From NCBI GenBank assembly GCA_029783825.1, contig JAREIK010002622.1, positions 171,590 to 235,589 on the forward strand: DNA of 64,000 nucleotides, in the 5' to 3' direction. The notes below the pieces were generated by a model. The model ran no database searches. It was not told the DNA's origin and was given only the letters and a program-made list of their open reading frames with translations. Each line of letters starts with the position of its first letter. Position 1 is the stretch's first letter. A program made the translations under genes and the position numbers. Below, piece after piece: positions 36,050 through 47,247 of the stretch. This DNA comes from Sapria himalayana (taxonomy: Eukaryota > Streptophyta > Magnoliopsida > Malpighiales > Rafflesiaceae).

Positions 36050-38890
36050 TACATAACTTTAGATGGACTGATATTGAAGGCTTTATTCAATAATATTTGT
36101 GATACATTCTTGGGAAAAAATAGGAATAAATTGATCATAATTTTAGTGGCATTGATTGAAGAGATGGAGAATATCAATGTCAAGTTGATAAAGAGATATA
36201 TTGAGACTATAGCCTGGTCACTTAAAAATATCAAAGGAATTATTTCATCAATACACATGTAGAATATACTAATGCAAGATGATGCAAGGCCAATATTGAA
36301 CATTAATGAAAGTTAAATCTAATAATGAAGGATATAGTAAAAAATAAAATATGAAATTGTTTATTGTGAGAATTTTATATGCTATATCAGATAGTCCATG
36401 TGTTAGTCTAATCCACATAGTGCCAAAAAGAGAGATTTGAAGGTAGTGAAAACCTCGAATGATGAGGAAATTTCAACATGGGTGATTGTCGAATGGTGCA
36501 TATGTATGGATTACCAAAAATTAGATAAGAGAATAATGAATGGTCATTACCCACTACTGTTCATGGGACAAAACCTAGATAGAATCTCAAGACATTTATT
36601 TCATTGTTTTCTAGATGGATGTTCTAATACAATCAAATCTTGATTAACTTAGTAGACAAACAAAAAACCACATTCTCTTGTCCATATGGAATTTTTACTT
36701 TTTAAAGAATATCATTTGGTCTTTATAATGCTTTAGGTATATTTCATAGATGTATTAATGTAATTGTTACCAATCTAAATGAAAAAAGTATGTAGGTGTT
36801 TATGAATGATTTTTCTATATATGGAGATTCTTTTGAATGATTTAGAAAAATCTTGAGGTAGTATTGAACCGATATAAAGAGGAAAATTTGGTGCTCAACT
36901 GGAAGAAATGTCATTTAATGATAATAGATAGGATCATATTGGGATATTTAGCTTCTGCTAGAGAATTGGAAGATAACATTGCAAAGATTTCAGTAATTAA
37001 GTTGGCGCTTCATCCTACAACTATGAAGGGGTGTATAACTTTTTTGGGCATGTTATATTTTATCAAAAATGTATCATTAATTTCTCAAAGATGGCTAAAC
37101 CCTTATGCATACTATTGGAAAGGAAGAGTTATTCAACTTTAATAAAGAAAGTGTTTGGGCTTTTGAAGAGTTAAAGAAAACACAGATAAAATGCTCAATT
37201 ATAATGACACCAAAATGGGATGAGTCATTTGTGATTATGTTTGATATAAGCACATGTACATTTGGGATTGTATCAGGGTAGAAAAAATGGAGTGTTTAGA
37301 GTTATTTCTTATGCTAGCTGGATTTTGAATGAAGTTCAAGTAAACTACACAATCACTAGAAAAATATTCCTTATGGCATTTTCATGTAAAAATTTTCGAT
37401 CATATATTCATGTGAGTATTTAATGGAAAAGAAAGAATCAAAGCCAAGACTGATATGATGAATTTTGTTACTCCAAAAAATTGATTTAGAATTAAGGGAC
37501 ATGAAAGGGGGTGACAAAACCATAGCTGATCATTTATCTCACTTAGAATTTGACGAGAAAAATGGAGAAGTTGAAATTTCTAAAAACTTCTTATATGAGC
37601 ATTTTTTTATAATGAAAATTCACTTGCCCTGGTATGATAATTTATAAAATTATCTAGCATGTAATATTTTCCCACTAGCTCTTACTTCACATCAAAAAAA
37701 TTATTATTTGATGTGAGAATTTACCTACGGGATGATCAACTTTTATTCAGGAAATATGTGGATCATCTCATAAGGAGATGTGTATTAGAAGAGGTTATAC
37801 TAAAAAGTCATCCTTCAAATTATGGAGGGCATTTTGAAAGAAACAAAACTATCCAAAATATACTGCAAACTAGATTTTATTGGTCATCATTGTTTAAATA
37901 TTGTCAAAATATGATGTGATAATATGATTGATGTCAAAGAGTGGGTAACATATCTAGGCAAATCAAAATGCCCTTGAACAATATTCGTGAAGTAAAAATG
38001 TTTGATGTTTGGAGGATAAATTTTATAGGGTCATTCCATGTATTTTTTTGTCAAGGAGTACAAATTATGTTTCTACATAGATTAGCAACCAATTATGTAT
38101 CTACATGGATTGAAGTAATGGTCCAATAAAAGAATGATGCAAAGATAATAATAAATTTCTTATCAAGTATTATTTTCACTTAATTTGAAACATCATGATT
38201 CATTATTAGTAACGAAAGAAGTTATTTTTTTAACAAACTATTTAGAGCTTAATTAGTCAAGCATTTGTCTAGGCATATGAGGAGACTACCATATCATCTA
38301 CATATAAATAGGCAAGCAAATTTTTTAATAGGGAGATAATTACTATATTGGAAAAGATAGTGAATCCATAAAAAAAATATTGATCTCAAAGATTAGATGA
38401 AATATTATAGGCTTATAGAATGACATTTACGATACACTTGTGAATGTCATCTCACAAACTAATTGTTATAAAGGCTTGTGATTTTTCATTGAAATTAAAA
38501 GGAGCATGGTGGGGAATAAAAAAAATAAACTATAATGTGTGGGATATAAAAGAAAAAAGAAATCTTCAACTGAGTGAATTAGAAGAATTGCATAATGAAG
38601 CTTATAATAATACTTTGATTTATAAAGTTAAAACAAAAAAAATGTCACATCAAGAATCTACAAAGAAAGGAGTTCTAAGTAGGTGAAAATGTATTAACTT
38701 TCAACTTCTATCTCAAGTTGTTTGCTTAAAAATTGAAGTTTTGAAAGTATGGACCATATGTAAACACCTTCGTCACATGATATGGGATACTTATAGTGAA
38801 ATTAGAAGATGGAGTAGAGTTTAAGATAAATGGGCAAAAACTAGAAGAAAATTATAAAGATGAACAAATCAAGAAAGTAATGATTTCAAT
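36050..38890 (+). pseudogene. Athila/Tat pol: RT, RNase H and integrase remnants
   Basis: Domain order is clear across frames. The pre-RT linker 36074-36262 has CDTFLGKNRNKLIIILVALI and SLKNIKGIISSIHM (family AFLGENETLPVIIS, ADIKGISPSICMHKI). RT at 36437-36643 has CMDYQKLDKRIMNGHYPLLF and HCFLDGCS (family CIDYRKLNxxTRKDHFPLPF, CFLDGYSGYNQI); the YxDD region near 36795 reads FMNDF. The RNase H end at 37465-37560 has DLELRDMKGGDKTIADHLSH. Integrase at 37750-38130 has IRRCVLEE, HPSNYGGHFERNKTIQ, FYWSSLFK, then GNISRQIKMPLNNI and MFDVWRINFIG. 38444-38686 is the integrase tail (LQLSELEELHNEAYNN). FKINGQKLEENY near 38820 is the pol C-terminus. Many stops; non-functional. Confidence 0.9.
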
Positions 38891-39428
38891 AAAAATCATG
38901 ACTTTTCCTACCAAAGCAATGATGAAAGTCATTGTTGGAGATAAAATCATGACTAATATGATTCAAAGAGCAATTTCACAAGCAATGACATTTCTCAAAG
39001 TCATGAAATCCAAGGTAGAATATCCTGATGAAAAAGTGCTAAAGAATTTCTTAGTGTTAAAATGCAAAGTAGCAAGTCATAATGACAAAAAAGAACATAC
39101 ATAGATACTAGCCTATTCAACTAAAGTTACTAACTATATTAAAGATTTAAAGAATATCTAATTATGGACATTAAATATTGAATTGCTTGGGAAGCAACTC
39201 AATAAATTTTTTTTTATGTTGTGTGATAAATAAATATCTAATAATATTATCTACACTTCCTAGCAAATCCCTAAATTATAAGCCCATTTCCTAAATAAAA
39301 ATTCTATCATGACACTCAAATCTAGTCATGGTCAATTGGTCATCATAAAACATATTTCATCTTCTGGTGTCGTTGTATGGGAAAAACTCATTGCTTGGGG
39401 ATGAGTAATACATTGTGTACGAGTTTGT
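38891..39428 (+). mobile_element. 3' untranslated region of the Athila/Tat-like element
   Basis: Starts with a CATGA-type repeat phrase (38890-39010) that is still open as coding sequence, then GCTTGGGAAGCAACTC at 39185, matching the GCTTCTTGGGAGGCAACCC block known downstream of pol in Athila/Tat elements. 'gcttggggatgagtaatac' near 39392 precedes the 3' LTR and may be the weak polypurine tract. Confidence 0.65.
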
Positions 39429-42400
39429 TGGGTCCTCAAAATATAAAATAAATTATGACTCTTAGGAAGTAAAAAAAGGTGTGTTTTTGGAGTGAATATC
39501 AATGAAATTTCATTAAATTTCTATTTCAAAAAGATTTAATTTAGTGAAATTACATAGAAATTGGATGAAAATAGTCGACTTGGTAGAATAAGGGTATATG
39601 GGAAAGAGAAGCTATAGAGAGTCAAAATAATTCTTTTGTCATGACTTATATATACGTTCATATTGGCCTTTTAAAGATTGTCACATCCATTATTAGTATT
39701 AACTCAACTAATATAGTCATTGCATTCTTTTTCTACTATTGCTTTATTACATAGTTAATAATATCATTTTAATATGCAATACAATCATTATAGCTATGAT
39801 ATTTCTTTATAGTCAGAGTTACACTAGTTATAAATAAATATAATAACCAAGATATTTTTTTTATATCATAGTAGCTGAGTATTATTTTGATATTCAAATT
39901 ATCTAACACCCTTGAGTATTTTTTGTGCTAATAGATAATGTGTAAACACATAAATGAAATATAATTGGATTGATTTTTATGACTTATGAAGTTTTGGTAG
40001 ATTTTGAAGAATGGTCGTGAAATCTATATATTTTTTGAAGTATATGGTGACTTTGTGTTGTATCAGTCATTGAGCAGTTTTGGAATCAGTTCTAATCCAA
40101 AACTCTATTTATATAGTTATGGTAATCTTTGTATGTCATGACTATATCACCTTTTTAGAATAATTATTTAATTGTAAAACATATTCATGATAGATATGAT
40201 ATTGTCATGGAGTCATAGTCATACATGTATCATAATAATTAATAGTTGTGATATTAATTTTATGTCACAATAATAATTTATACAACAAGTACAAAAAGTG
40301 GCATCTACTTCATAGTTTTATCTTTATCAAGATTTTGTATTCATAGAGTACAAAATATCATCGCAATAATAAGTTAGAGACATGTTTTCCAAAATTATGA
40401 TTTTTGAGCTATAGAAACTTACAAAGCCAAAGATATTTAAGCCAAAGTTACTTAAGTCATAGTCCTGACAATTATTCAGCACCATAAATTTTAGACATAT
40501 AATATAATAAAGGATATTACTCGAGCATGATTATTTTTAGACGTCACAACTCTTTTCCTCAAGAGAAGACAAAAACTATAACTTTTATGTACAAGCTAAT
40601 TGCTCAAGGTCGTTGTCAATCCTAGTATTGTGTCCATTTTATATGCAAGAAAGGTTAAGGTTGTGGCCATTTTCATCATCATGGCCATGCTATATATATG
40701 AAAAATTATTCTTGCTGTCATGATCATTCTATAGTGTCATGACTATTTTATGTAGAAGAGAGACTAAGGCAAAGTTGCAGTCATTCTCAGTGTCACATTC
40801 ATATGAAGCATATTTTGCTATCATTCCCAATACTATAATCATTTGATATAGAAGATAACAATCTCAAAGCTTTGGTAATTCTCAGTCCCATGACTATGTT
40901 ATACAAGCAAAAGGTAAAGTCATGGACATTCCCAATACCAAAGTTATTTTTATTCTCAACATCGTCATTTTCTAGAGTTATGATTTTAACCTCAAGAGAC
41001 CAATGTCAAAATCATGTCATTTTTAAAAAGTCATGATTTTTTACTTAAAGAAATATCAAATTTTAGAGTATAAATTAGAAAAGAGGGAAACCCAAAAGGG
41101 TTTCATCTTTTTTCTCAATGAACCAAGACAAAGTAAAAATACAACGAAAAAATTAAATATGATTTTAACACTCTTTAGGAAATCTACCAGTCAGCAAAAG
41201 ATGCAAGACATGAGCTAAACCTCAGAGTTGGGTGGCACAACTCTCAAACTTTCATTATATATCCTAACCCAAAGTAATTTAAATTATTTAAAAATACATT
41301 ACATTAGTTAAGTGGATAGACCCTTGGATCTAAGAGTCGTACCTATATTCCTAAATATCTTCTCTACTATAATTATATTATCTCATTATTTTTTGATTGA
41401 AAAACTAATACTTATGAATCTTTTAGAATATTACCTAACTAATAAAATTAGGTTGCATAAAAAATTTGCAATAATATTTTACTAGTACAAGTAGTCATGA
41501 CACATTCATGAGTTGTGATATATTCAAACTAGAGTCAAAGCATAAAGAGATGTGAGTCATGTTATTATTTTTTACAATAACTTTTCATTTCAAAGAACAA
41601 TTACTCAGTCATGGTAATCTCAATGATATTATATTTTGTTTATTAATTCAAAATCATAGTCATGGCCAATTCGCAGTACCATAATTTTATATTATAGAAA
41701 GTTTTTCTTAGTCATGGCAACCCTAGTGGTGCAACACTTTACTAATGAAAACTAAACTCAAAGTCACAATCAATTCTTAGTGTCATATCTTTGTGTTACA
41801 GAGAGTTTTTTTCTTAGCGGTGGTCATTCCTATTATTAAAATATTAGTGCTGTAAAGGAGATCCAAAGAGAAGATAAAGTTATGGCTCCTAGTTGCCGCC
41901 ATGTCTTCCTACTTAATTTTTCATGTGAAGTCACAGAGTATAAATGCTACAATTAGAAATAAAAAGATAATAAAATAAATAACACAAATAGTATCATGAA
42001 GTGCATGCCAAATGCTAGGTAACACAAAATTCAACTCCTATTTGAAGAAATTCAAAGAAACAAGAAGTAACATCTATTGGAATTAGAGTTGAGTACTTGG
42101 AAACACTCAAATTGCATGAGATGCCTCTCAACTATTATCACTTGATTTCTTCTCCAATGATTACTTAAATTAAATTCTAAGGTTAATAATATAATTATGT
42201 TATATTGACAAATAAAATTATGAGTTTATGTTTGATTAATATGGTGTTTTGATCTTAATGGGTATGAATGCTATTTAGAATCAAAAATTAGGATTGTCAT
42301 GAATATATTAGTTTATATATATTTGTCGTCATGAATGGTGATAGGCAATTCAAGAGAAACACTCAAGTGGTTTAAATATAAGGAAATTATAACTCTTTCA

Positions 42401-43310
42401 ATCTTAACATAGGAGATAAATTAATATGTAATAACTTGAAATTAAATTATTTTAATCATTGAGTCTAGTGCTCACAAATCCAAAAGCACAAATATATTAA
42501 AAACTTATCTATTATGTATTATCTAGAATAATAAATTATAGAGTAATGCAATAGATAAGTAGAATATCTTACCTATGAATTTTATCATATTATGAGAGTC
42601 ATATGTTTCTTATGGTGGGATGATAAGTATTTAATGGAGCATATGCAAGTGGGAAACATTAATATAGTAGTCATAACCCTGCAAATAATTTCTCTTTGTA
42701 TGACTTTCATACATGAAATTCATAGAAATATATATGTTAAATATCATGGATATGATATTTTTGAAGTCAAAAGTTAAATATAATTAGTACCATATTATCT
42801 TACATACTCGATATAATTATAGGTTGGATAATAGAAATATGTATTTGAAGCAATCTTTAAGAGCAATTAATGTATGCATAAAAAGAGTAGATGTGTGAAT
42901 GACTTTTGCATAGAACGATATATAGTTTAGATATTGAAGTACTAATGAGATAATTACGAGGAAATCATCCAAGATAGTGATAGTCCAATAGATGATAGTC
43001 ACCTTGTATGTCATAAGACATGAATATTTTTTCATTAATCTACCCTTTATCTAATTACTAAATACTATATTAACCAAATACTAAAATAGCATCATGCATA
43101 AAAATATTACTAACCCTAAAGCCTAAATACTTCTGAAAATCAAGTATATCTATTCAAATAGAATTGCCATTAGCTTAGTTATAATAAATTGAACTATCAA
43201 AATAATCTTTATGAGATAGATATTTATATTTATGTCTATTTCATTACTTGTATGATTCATATAATTATAGAGTTATATTAGATGAGAGATTTTCACCAAC
43301 TAGGTTTTAT
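39429..43310 (+). mobile_element. 3' LTR of the Athila/Tat-like element, enlarged by an insertion
   Basis: It starts at TGTTGGGTCCTC and shares all ordered blocks with 32660-34990, but is about 1.55 kb longer. The extra length lies between 39886 and 41465. The final block ends near 43300 with 'tatattagatgagagattttcac'. Exact GTCATGAC copies are at 39638, 40135, 40736 and 41494. Open frames at 41033-41218 and 42592-42777 lie within it and have no recognisable motif. Confidence 0.7.
39886..41465 (+). mobile_element. LTR-type insertion inside the 3' LTR
   Basis: In the 5' LTR, 'gtagttgagtaacatattggtacaagtagtcatga' is continuous (about 33123-33157). In the 3' LTR the two halves are separated, ending near 39885 and resuming near 41466. 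The inserted text resembles 31780-32640, so it is another LTR copy of the same or a sister family. I could not define a clean target duplication. Confidence 0.55.
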
Positions 43311-44750
43311 GGATGTGTCAATTAAGTATGAGTTTTTCCATGCTCACAAAGTCACAACAAGAATTCCCAAAGCATTTAAGCAACACCGTGATGACAAAAA
43401 GGAAGGTGAATTAGATTTCAAACCAAGAGAAACACAAACCCTAGATGGTGCGATTCAAACCTCTAATTGGAGGCATATCAAAGGAAAACATGGATAATAC
43501 TTAATTTAGTTTAGGTTTTGTTACATGGATTTTTGCTTAAGATTTTATTGGAAATCATTTATTCTATTAGATGCTTCTCAAAATATCTTGCATCAAATCT
43601 TTCATAATGTTAAGCTAAATTGAGATTTAAGGATAGTCATGTACATATGTATGATGGATACATAATTTTATAAGGTTGAAATTTTTTGTCAATATTGTGG
43701 TTTAGATATTGATGAATATAGATATGCTATAGAACTAACATTTAGAGTTTTCACTATGTTGCATGTTTACGCATATCATCCATGGTTGATGATGATAGGT
43801 ATATCATAGAATGCACTCATGTAGTATAGTAAAAAGCAAGTGACAATCCTTCTATCCTTAACAAATGAGATAAATCTATGTGTGAAAACATAAGATTGAG
43901 GTATGTTTAATCATTTTAAGTATGATGCTTATGAAGTTAAATTCACTAATGTACTTATGAATAATCGATTATGCATATTCTAGAAAAATTGATATTGGAT
44001 AATATTCAAGATTAAATAGATTGTCTAATCTAAAAGTTTCATCATAGAATAAGAGTTATGTATCAGTCATGATGGATAGTGATAGAAAATTCACGGGGCA
44101 CATGCAACAAGATGTGATTTGTATAATGGTAATAACACTTTGAGTCAAATTCACTTATATGATTTTAAGTAGTATTCATGAGAAAATATATGTTAATTGT
44201 AATGAGTATGGTGCTTATAAAGCTACATGTATAAATATATTTATAATCACATCATCTTATGTATTTAATATATTATAGGTTAGAGAAAAAAAATACATAT
44301 TCGAAGTAATTATCAATGTTACTTGATGATTTGTCTAAAAGAAGTAAATATGAGAATGACTTATAAATAGAATAATATGTTGTTTCGATGGTAAAATATC
44401 TTGGTAGTGATAGTTCAAGAATGATAGCAATCTTAGATATTAAGAGGATACTGAAGTATTTTCACACTAATTTACTCTTTGTTCAGTAATCAAACATAAT
44501 ATTGACTAAATACTAAAGAAACACCACTATGAATAAAGAAATAAGCCAATTTGAATCTGGGAATCTTTTTAGAAACTCAATTTTATTGACTCAGCTTGAA
44601 TAGTAGTTAATTCATTATTAATTTTTCAAACTACCGACACAATCCCAATAGGATTGATATCTTGACACATCTATTATACTACTGTATGACTCATATACTT
44701 TTGGACTTATCTTTGATGAGAGACAATCACCAAATGAAATTTTTGGATTG
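43311..44750 (+). mobile_element. Athila-like LTR, plus orientation, copy F
   Basis: 43500-43620 parallels 10085-10140 of copy C, 43740-43840 carries the 'catggttgatgatgataggtatatcatag' block, and 44640-44740 the end block 'caatcccaataggattgatatcttgac...gatgagagacaatcacc'. The open frame 43282-43497 (71 residues, beginning MRDFHQLGFMD) crosses the junction of the two LTRs; I do not recognise it and do not count it as a gene. Confidence 0.6.
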
Positions 44751-44963
44751 TGTCAATCAAAAATTATATTTGACACAATCACAAAGTCATACTAAGATTT
44801 TGATATCATTATTAAGAATCAAATATTTGATTTTAGTTTGATTAGTTAATTTGAGTTGATATAATTATTCTTGAAAATCGATAGTTATGTTTCTAGTTGG
44901 TTAGATACATTTTATCCTTAGTGTTTGTATTGTATGTGTTTTTTTTTTGTTTTTTTTTTCTAG
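44751..44963 (+). mobile_element. Conserved leader, third clear copy, ending in T-rich tract and TAG
   Basis: It contains 'gttaatttgagttgatataattattcttgaaaatcgatag' and ends in about 20 T residues plus CTAG at 44960, followed by 'tcatcacacctatattagta', parallel to the sequence after the other leaders. Confidence 0.6.
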
Positions 44964-45018
44964 TCATCACACCTATATTAGTATAAATTTTTGGATTGAG
45001 TTAATTCTCAATACCTAG

Positions 45019-45056
<38 letters not shown>

Positions 45057-46020
45057 ATGAGAGTACTATCATGACTGAGAGTTTAGAGAGACCATGAAGA
45101 TGATCTCCTCCAACCAAATTTATCAAATAAAAGAAACACCTCGCTATAATACAATTGATATTATTTCTGACTAAGAAGTGACTTCCATCTACACTATTAT
45201 CCTTATATTGAAAATCATGAATGGGTTATTTATGGGAGTTTGGAACAACCACTACAACATGATAGTATATATCTGACAAATATGCTATTATTTGAAGAAA
45301 GCATTCTTACTTTCCTAATAGAGATAGAGAGAGCTAATGAAGAGGAGGAAGTTCGTTTGAGGTGAATGAAATTGACACTTGAAAACATTGGTTTGATTTT
45401 GAAAAAAAAAGAAAATATGACATCTACAAATATCATGACCAAATAAAAAAAAATTAAGTTTTATTAGATGTTGAAGGAGCCATGATGTTGACTATAGAGA
45501 AGGAAAATAAAGATGGCATGATATTTTTTTAATATTGTAGTCTAAATAAATAAAGAAATAGAAGAGGAAGTCATGATATCTTTTAAAGCCGTACTAAAAG
45601 AAGATAAAGTCAGTATTTTCTAATGTTTCAACCCAAATAGAAAAATAAATAAATGAAAAAGTCAATATTTTTCAAAGTCTACAAAAAAGAAGAAATCATG
45701 ACAATTTACGGTTACAATCTCATTGAAAGATACAAAACAAAATAAATGTCATAAGTCACAGCATTTAATAAATTTTTGACATTATAAGTTACTCATACAA
45801 GAGGAAAGACGATGATGAATAACCAAATTTTGAAAATGATATTTTGGAATTATATTGGCCTAGGAAAAGAAAGAAATGATGATTATTTTCTATTTAGCAT
45901 AATTGATTGATAAAAAGAATACAAGGTAAATGGAGATAAAATATTATACAAATAAGCTTTCTTGAATAGTTGAGATAATAGATTAAATTATGCATGTTTA
46001 ACATAATACTGCTTGGGAGA
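44964..46020 (+). pseudogene. Short degenerate Athila-like interior of copy F
   Basis: About 1 kb from leader to the GCTTGGGAGAAAATC block at 46011, which marks the 3' untranslated region in this family. The segment has Lys/Glu-rich broken frames and CATGA-type repeats ('gaggaagtcatgatatctttt') but no RT or integrase. It has the same short layout as the interior of copy C, supporting a non-autonomous subfamily. A GA microsatellite is at 45024-45054. Confidence 0.5.
45024..45054. repeat. (GA)n microsatellite
   Basis: About 15 GA units in the interior of copy F. Confidence 0.95.
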
Positions 46021-47089
46021 AAATCTAAAAATTTATTTTTTACATTGTGTGATATCATGAATAATTTTATGTTTTTCATGAATGTATATATACACTCAAA
46101 CACATGCACACACATACACCTAAATGAAGTTGTCACTAAAACTCAACCATGATTTTCTTGTAAGTTAATTGAAGTCATGGTGCTCAACTCCAACCTCAAA
46201 ATTTCTTCTAAAAGAGAAGATGCAACCATGTGAAAAGTTACAATAATTTTCTCATTAACTATGACAAACCTTAATCCTATATAAAGCGCATAATCCTAAT
46301 TTTTATGATATTTCTAAATTTTCTTTTTTTCTCTTCAAATAAAAAATTATATCTTCTATCTATCAAAAATTTAAGAAAGTATGGTTGACTAGACATTGAT
46401 TTCGAAGCTATGAGAAATGAGAGAGGAGGTTGAGACAAATCACAAAGCCAAAGCTAAGTGATAGAGACAATCCATCACCAAGACTTCTTCCAAAGTCATG
46501 ATGCTAGAGCAACATTCTCACAAAGAATTGGGGATGACATTAATGGCCTTTGTATTGGTGAAGAAAAGCTTTATTTGAGAGCAAGAGTTCAATGAATTTC
46601 TTCCACCTTTCCAAGCAATGGTTGAGAAGAAAAATACAGACCAATTGTGCATGCACATGCAAAGGAGGAATGCAATTATTTTTAGGAAGTTTCATCAAAT
46701 ATTTAGAAGATATGTAAGACAAGAGTAGTTATGTACACAAAGTTTGGGAGCATTTCGATAGTAAATTCATTAATGAAATATTTGGATTGCAAGGTGTCGT
46801 AGATGGTATGACCTTCAAATTTCTAAAGATGAAATGAATTACAAAGTAATCTCCAAAATATTGACTGGTGGAAGTGGAGATTAGAGATTTTCATCAAAAA
46901 TTACATATGGACACTTAGTATGGAAAGAACTCCTGAAGAAAAACATACTTTGATTGTATTTTCTATACTCTATTTTGTAGCAAACTCTTCATGTCTCCAT
47001 CTTGTAAGCTAAGGTGATCTTGCTCTTCTTCCTAGTTAAAGAATACAAAATTCAAGTGGGAAAGATTCTTGAGAAGTTTGGACTCACTT
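46021..47089 (+). pseudogene. Retroelement-like remnant, unrecognised
   Basis: The first 250 bp look LTR-like. From about 46380 there is a coding-like stretch with long partly open frames, for example QEFNEFLPPFQAMVEKKNTD near 46580 and FGLQGVVDGMTFKF near 46785. The latter faintly recalls the FGLP-D segment of a plant transposon-associated protein found in some gypsy elements. I do not regard that identification as secure. It ends where the older hAT element begins. Confidence 0.35.
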
Positions 47090-47247
47090 CTCAAGAAACT
47101 AGAATAACAAAAAACAAAAAATATCATTAGTTTAGACTCATTTTAATATAATAAAATAAAAAAATATTAGGGGTGCCAAAAAAGAAATTACAGAGTGTAA
47201 ATATTATAAAAACATTTTAACCTGTGAGAGTTCGTGTGGGACTGAGC

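Noticed and set aside
43282..43497. 71-residue open frame beginning MRDFHQLGFMD
   Set aside because: It spans the junction between two LTR copies and matches no family I recognise; the parallel site at 44720-44800 is not open.
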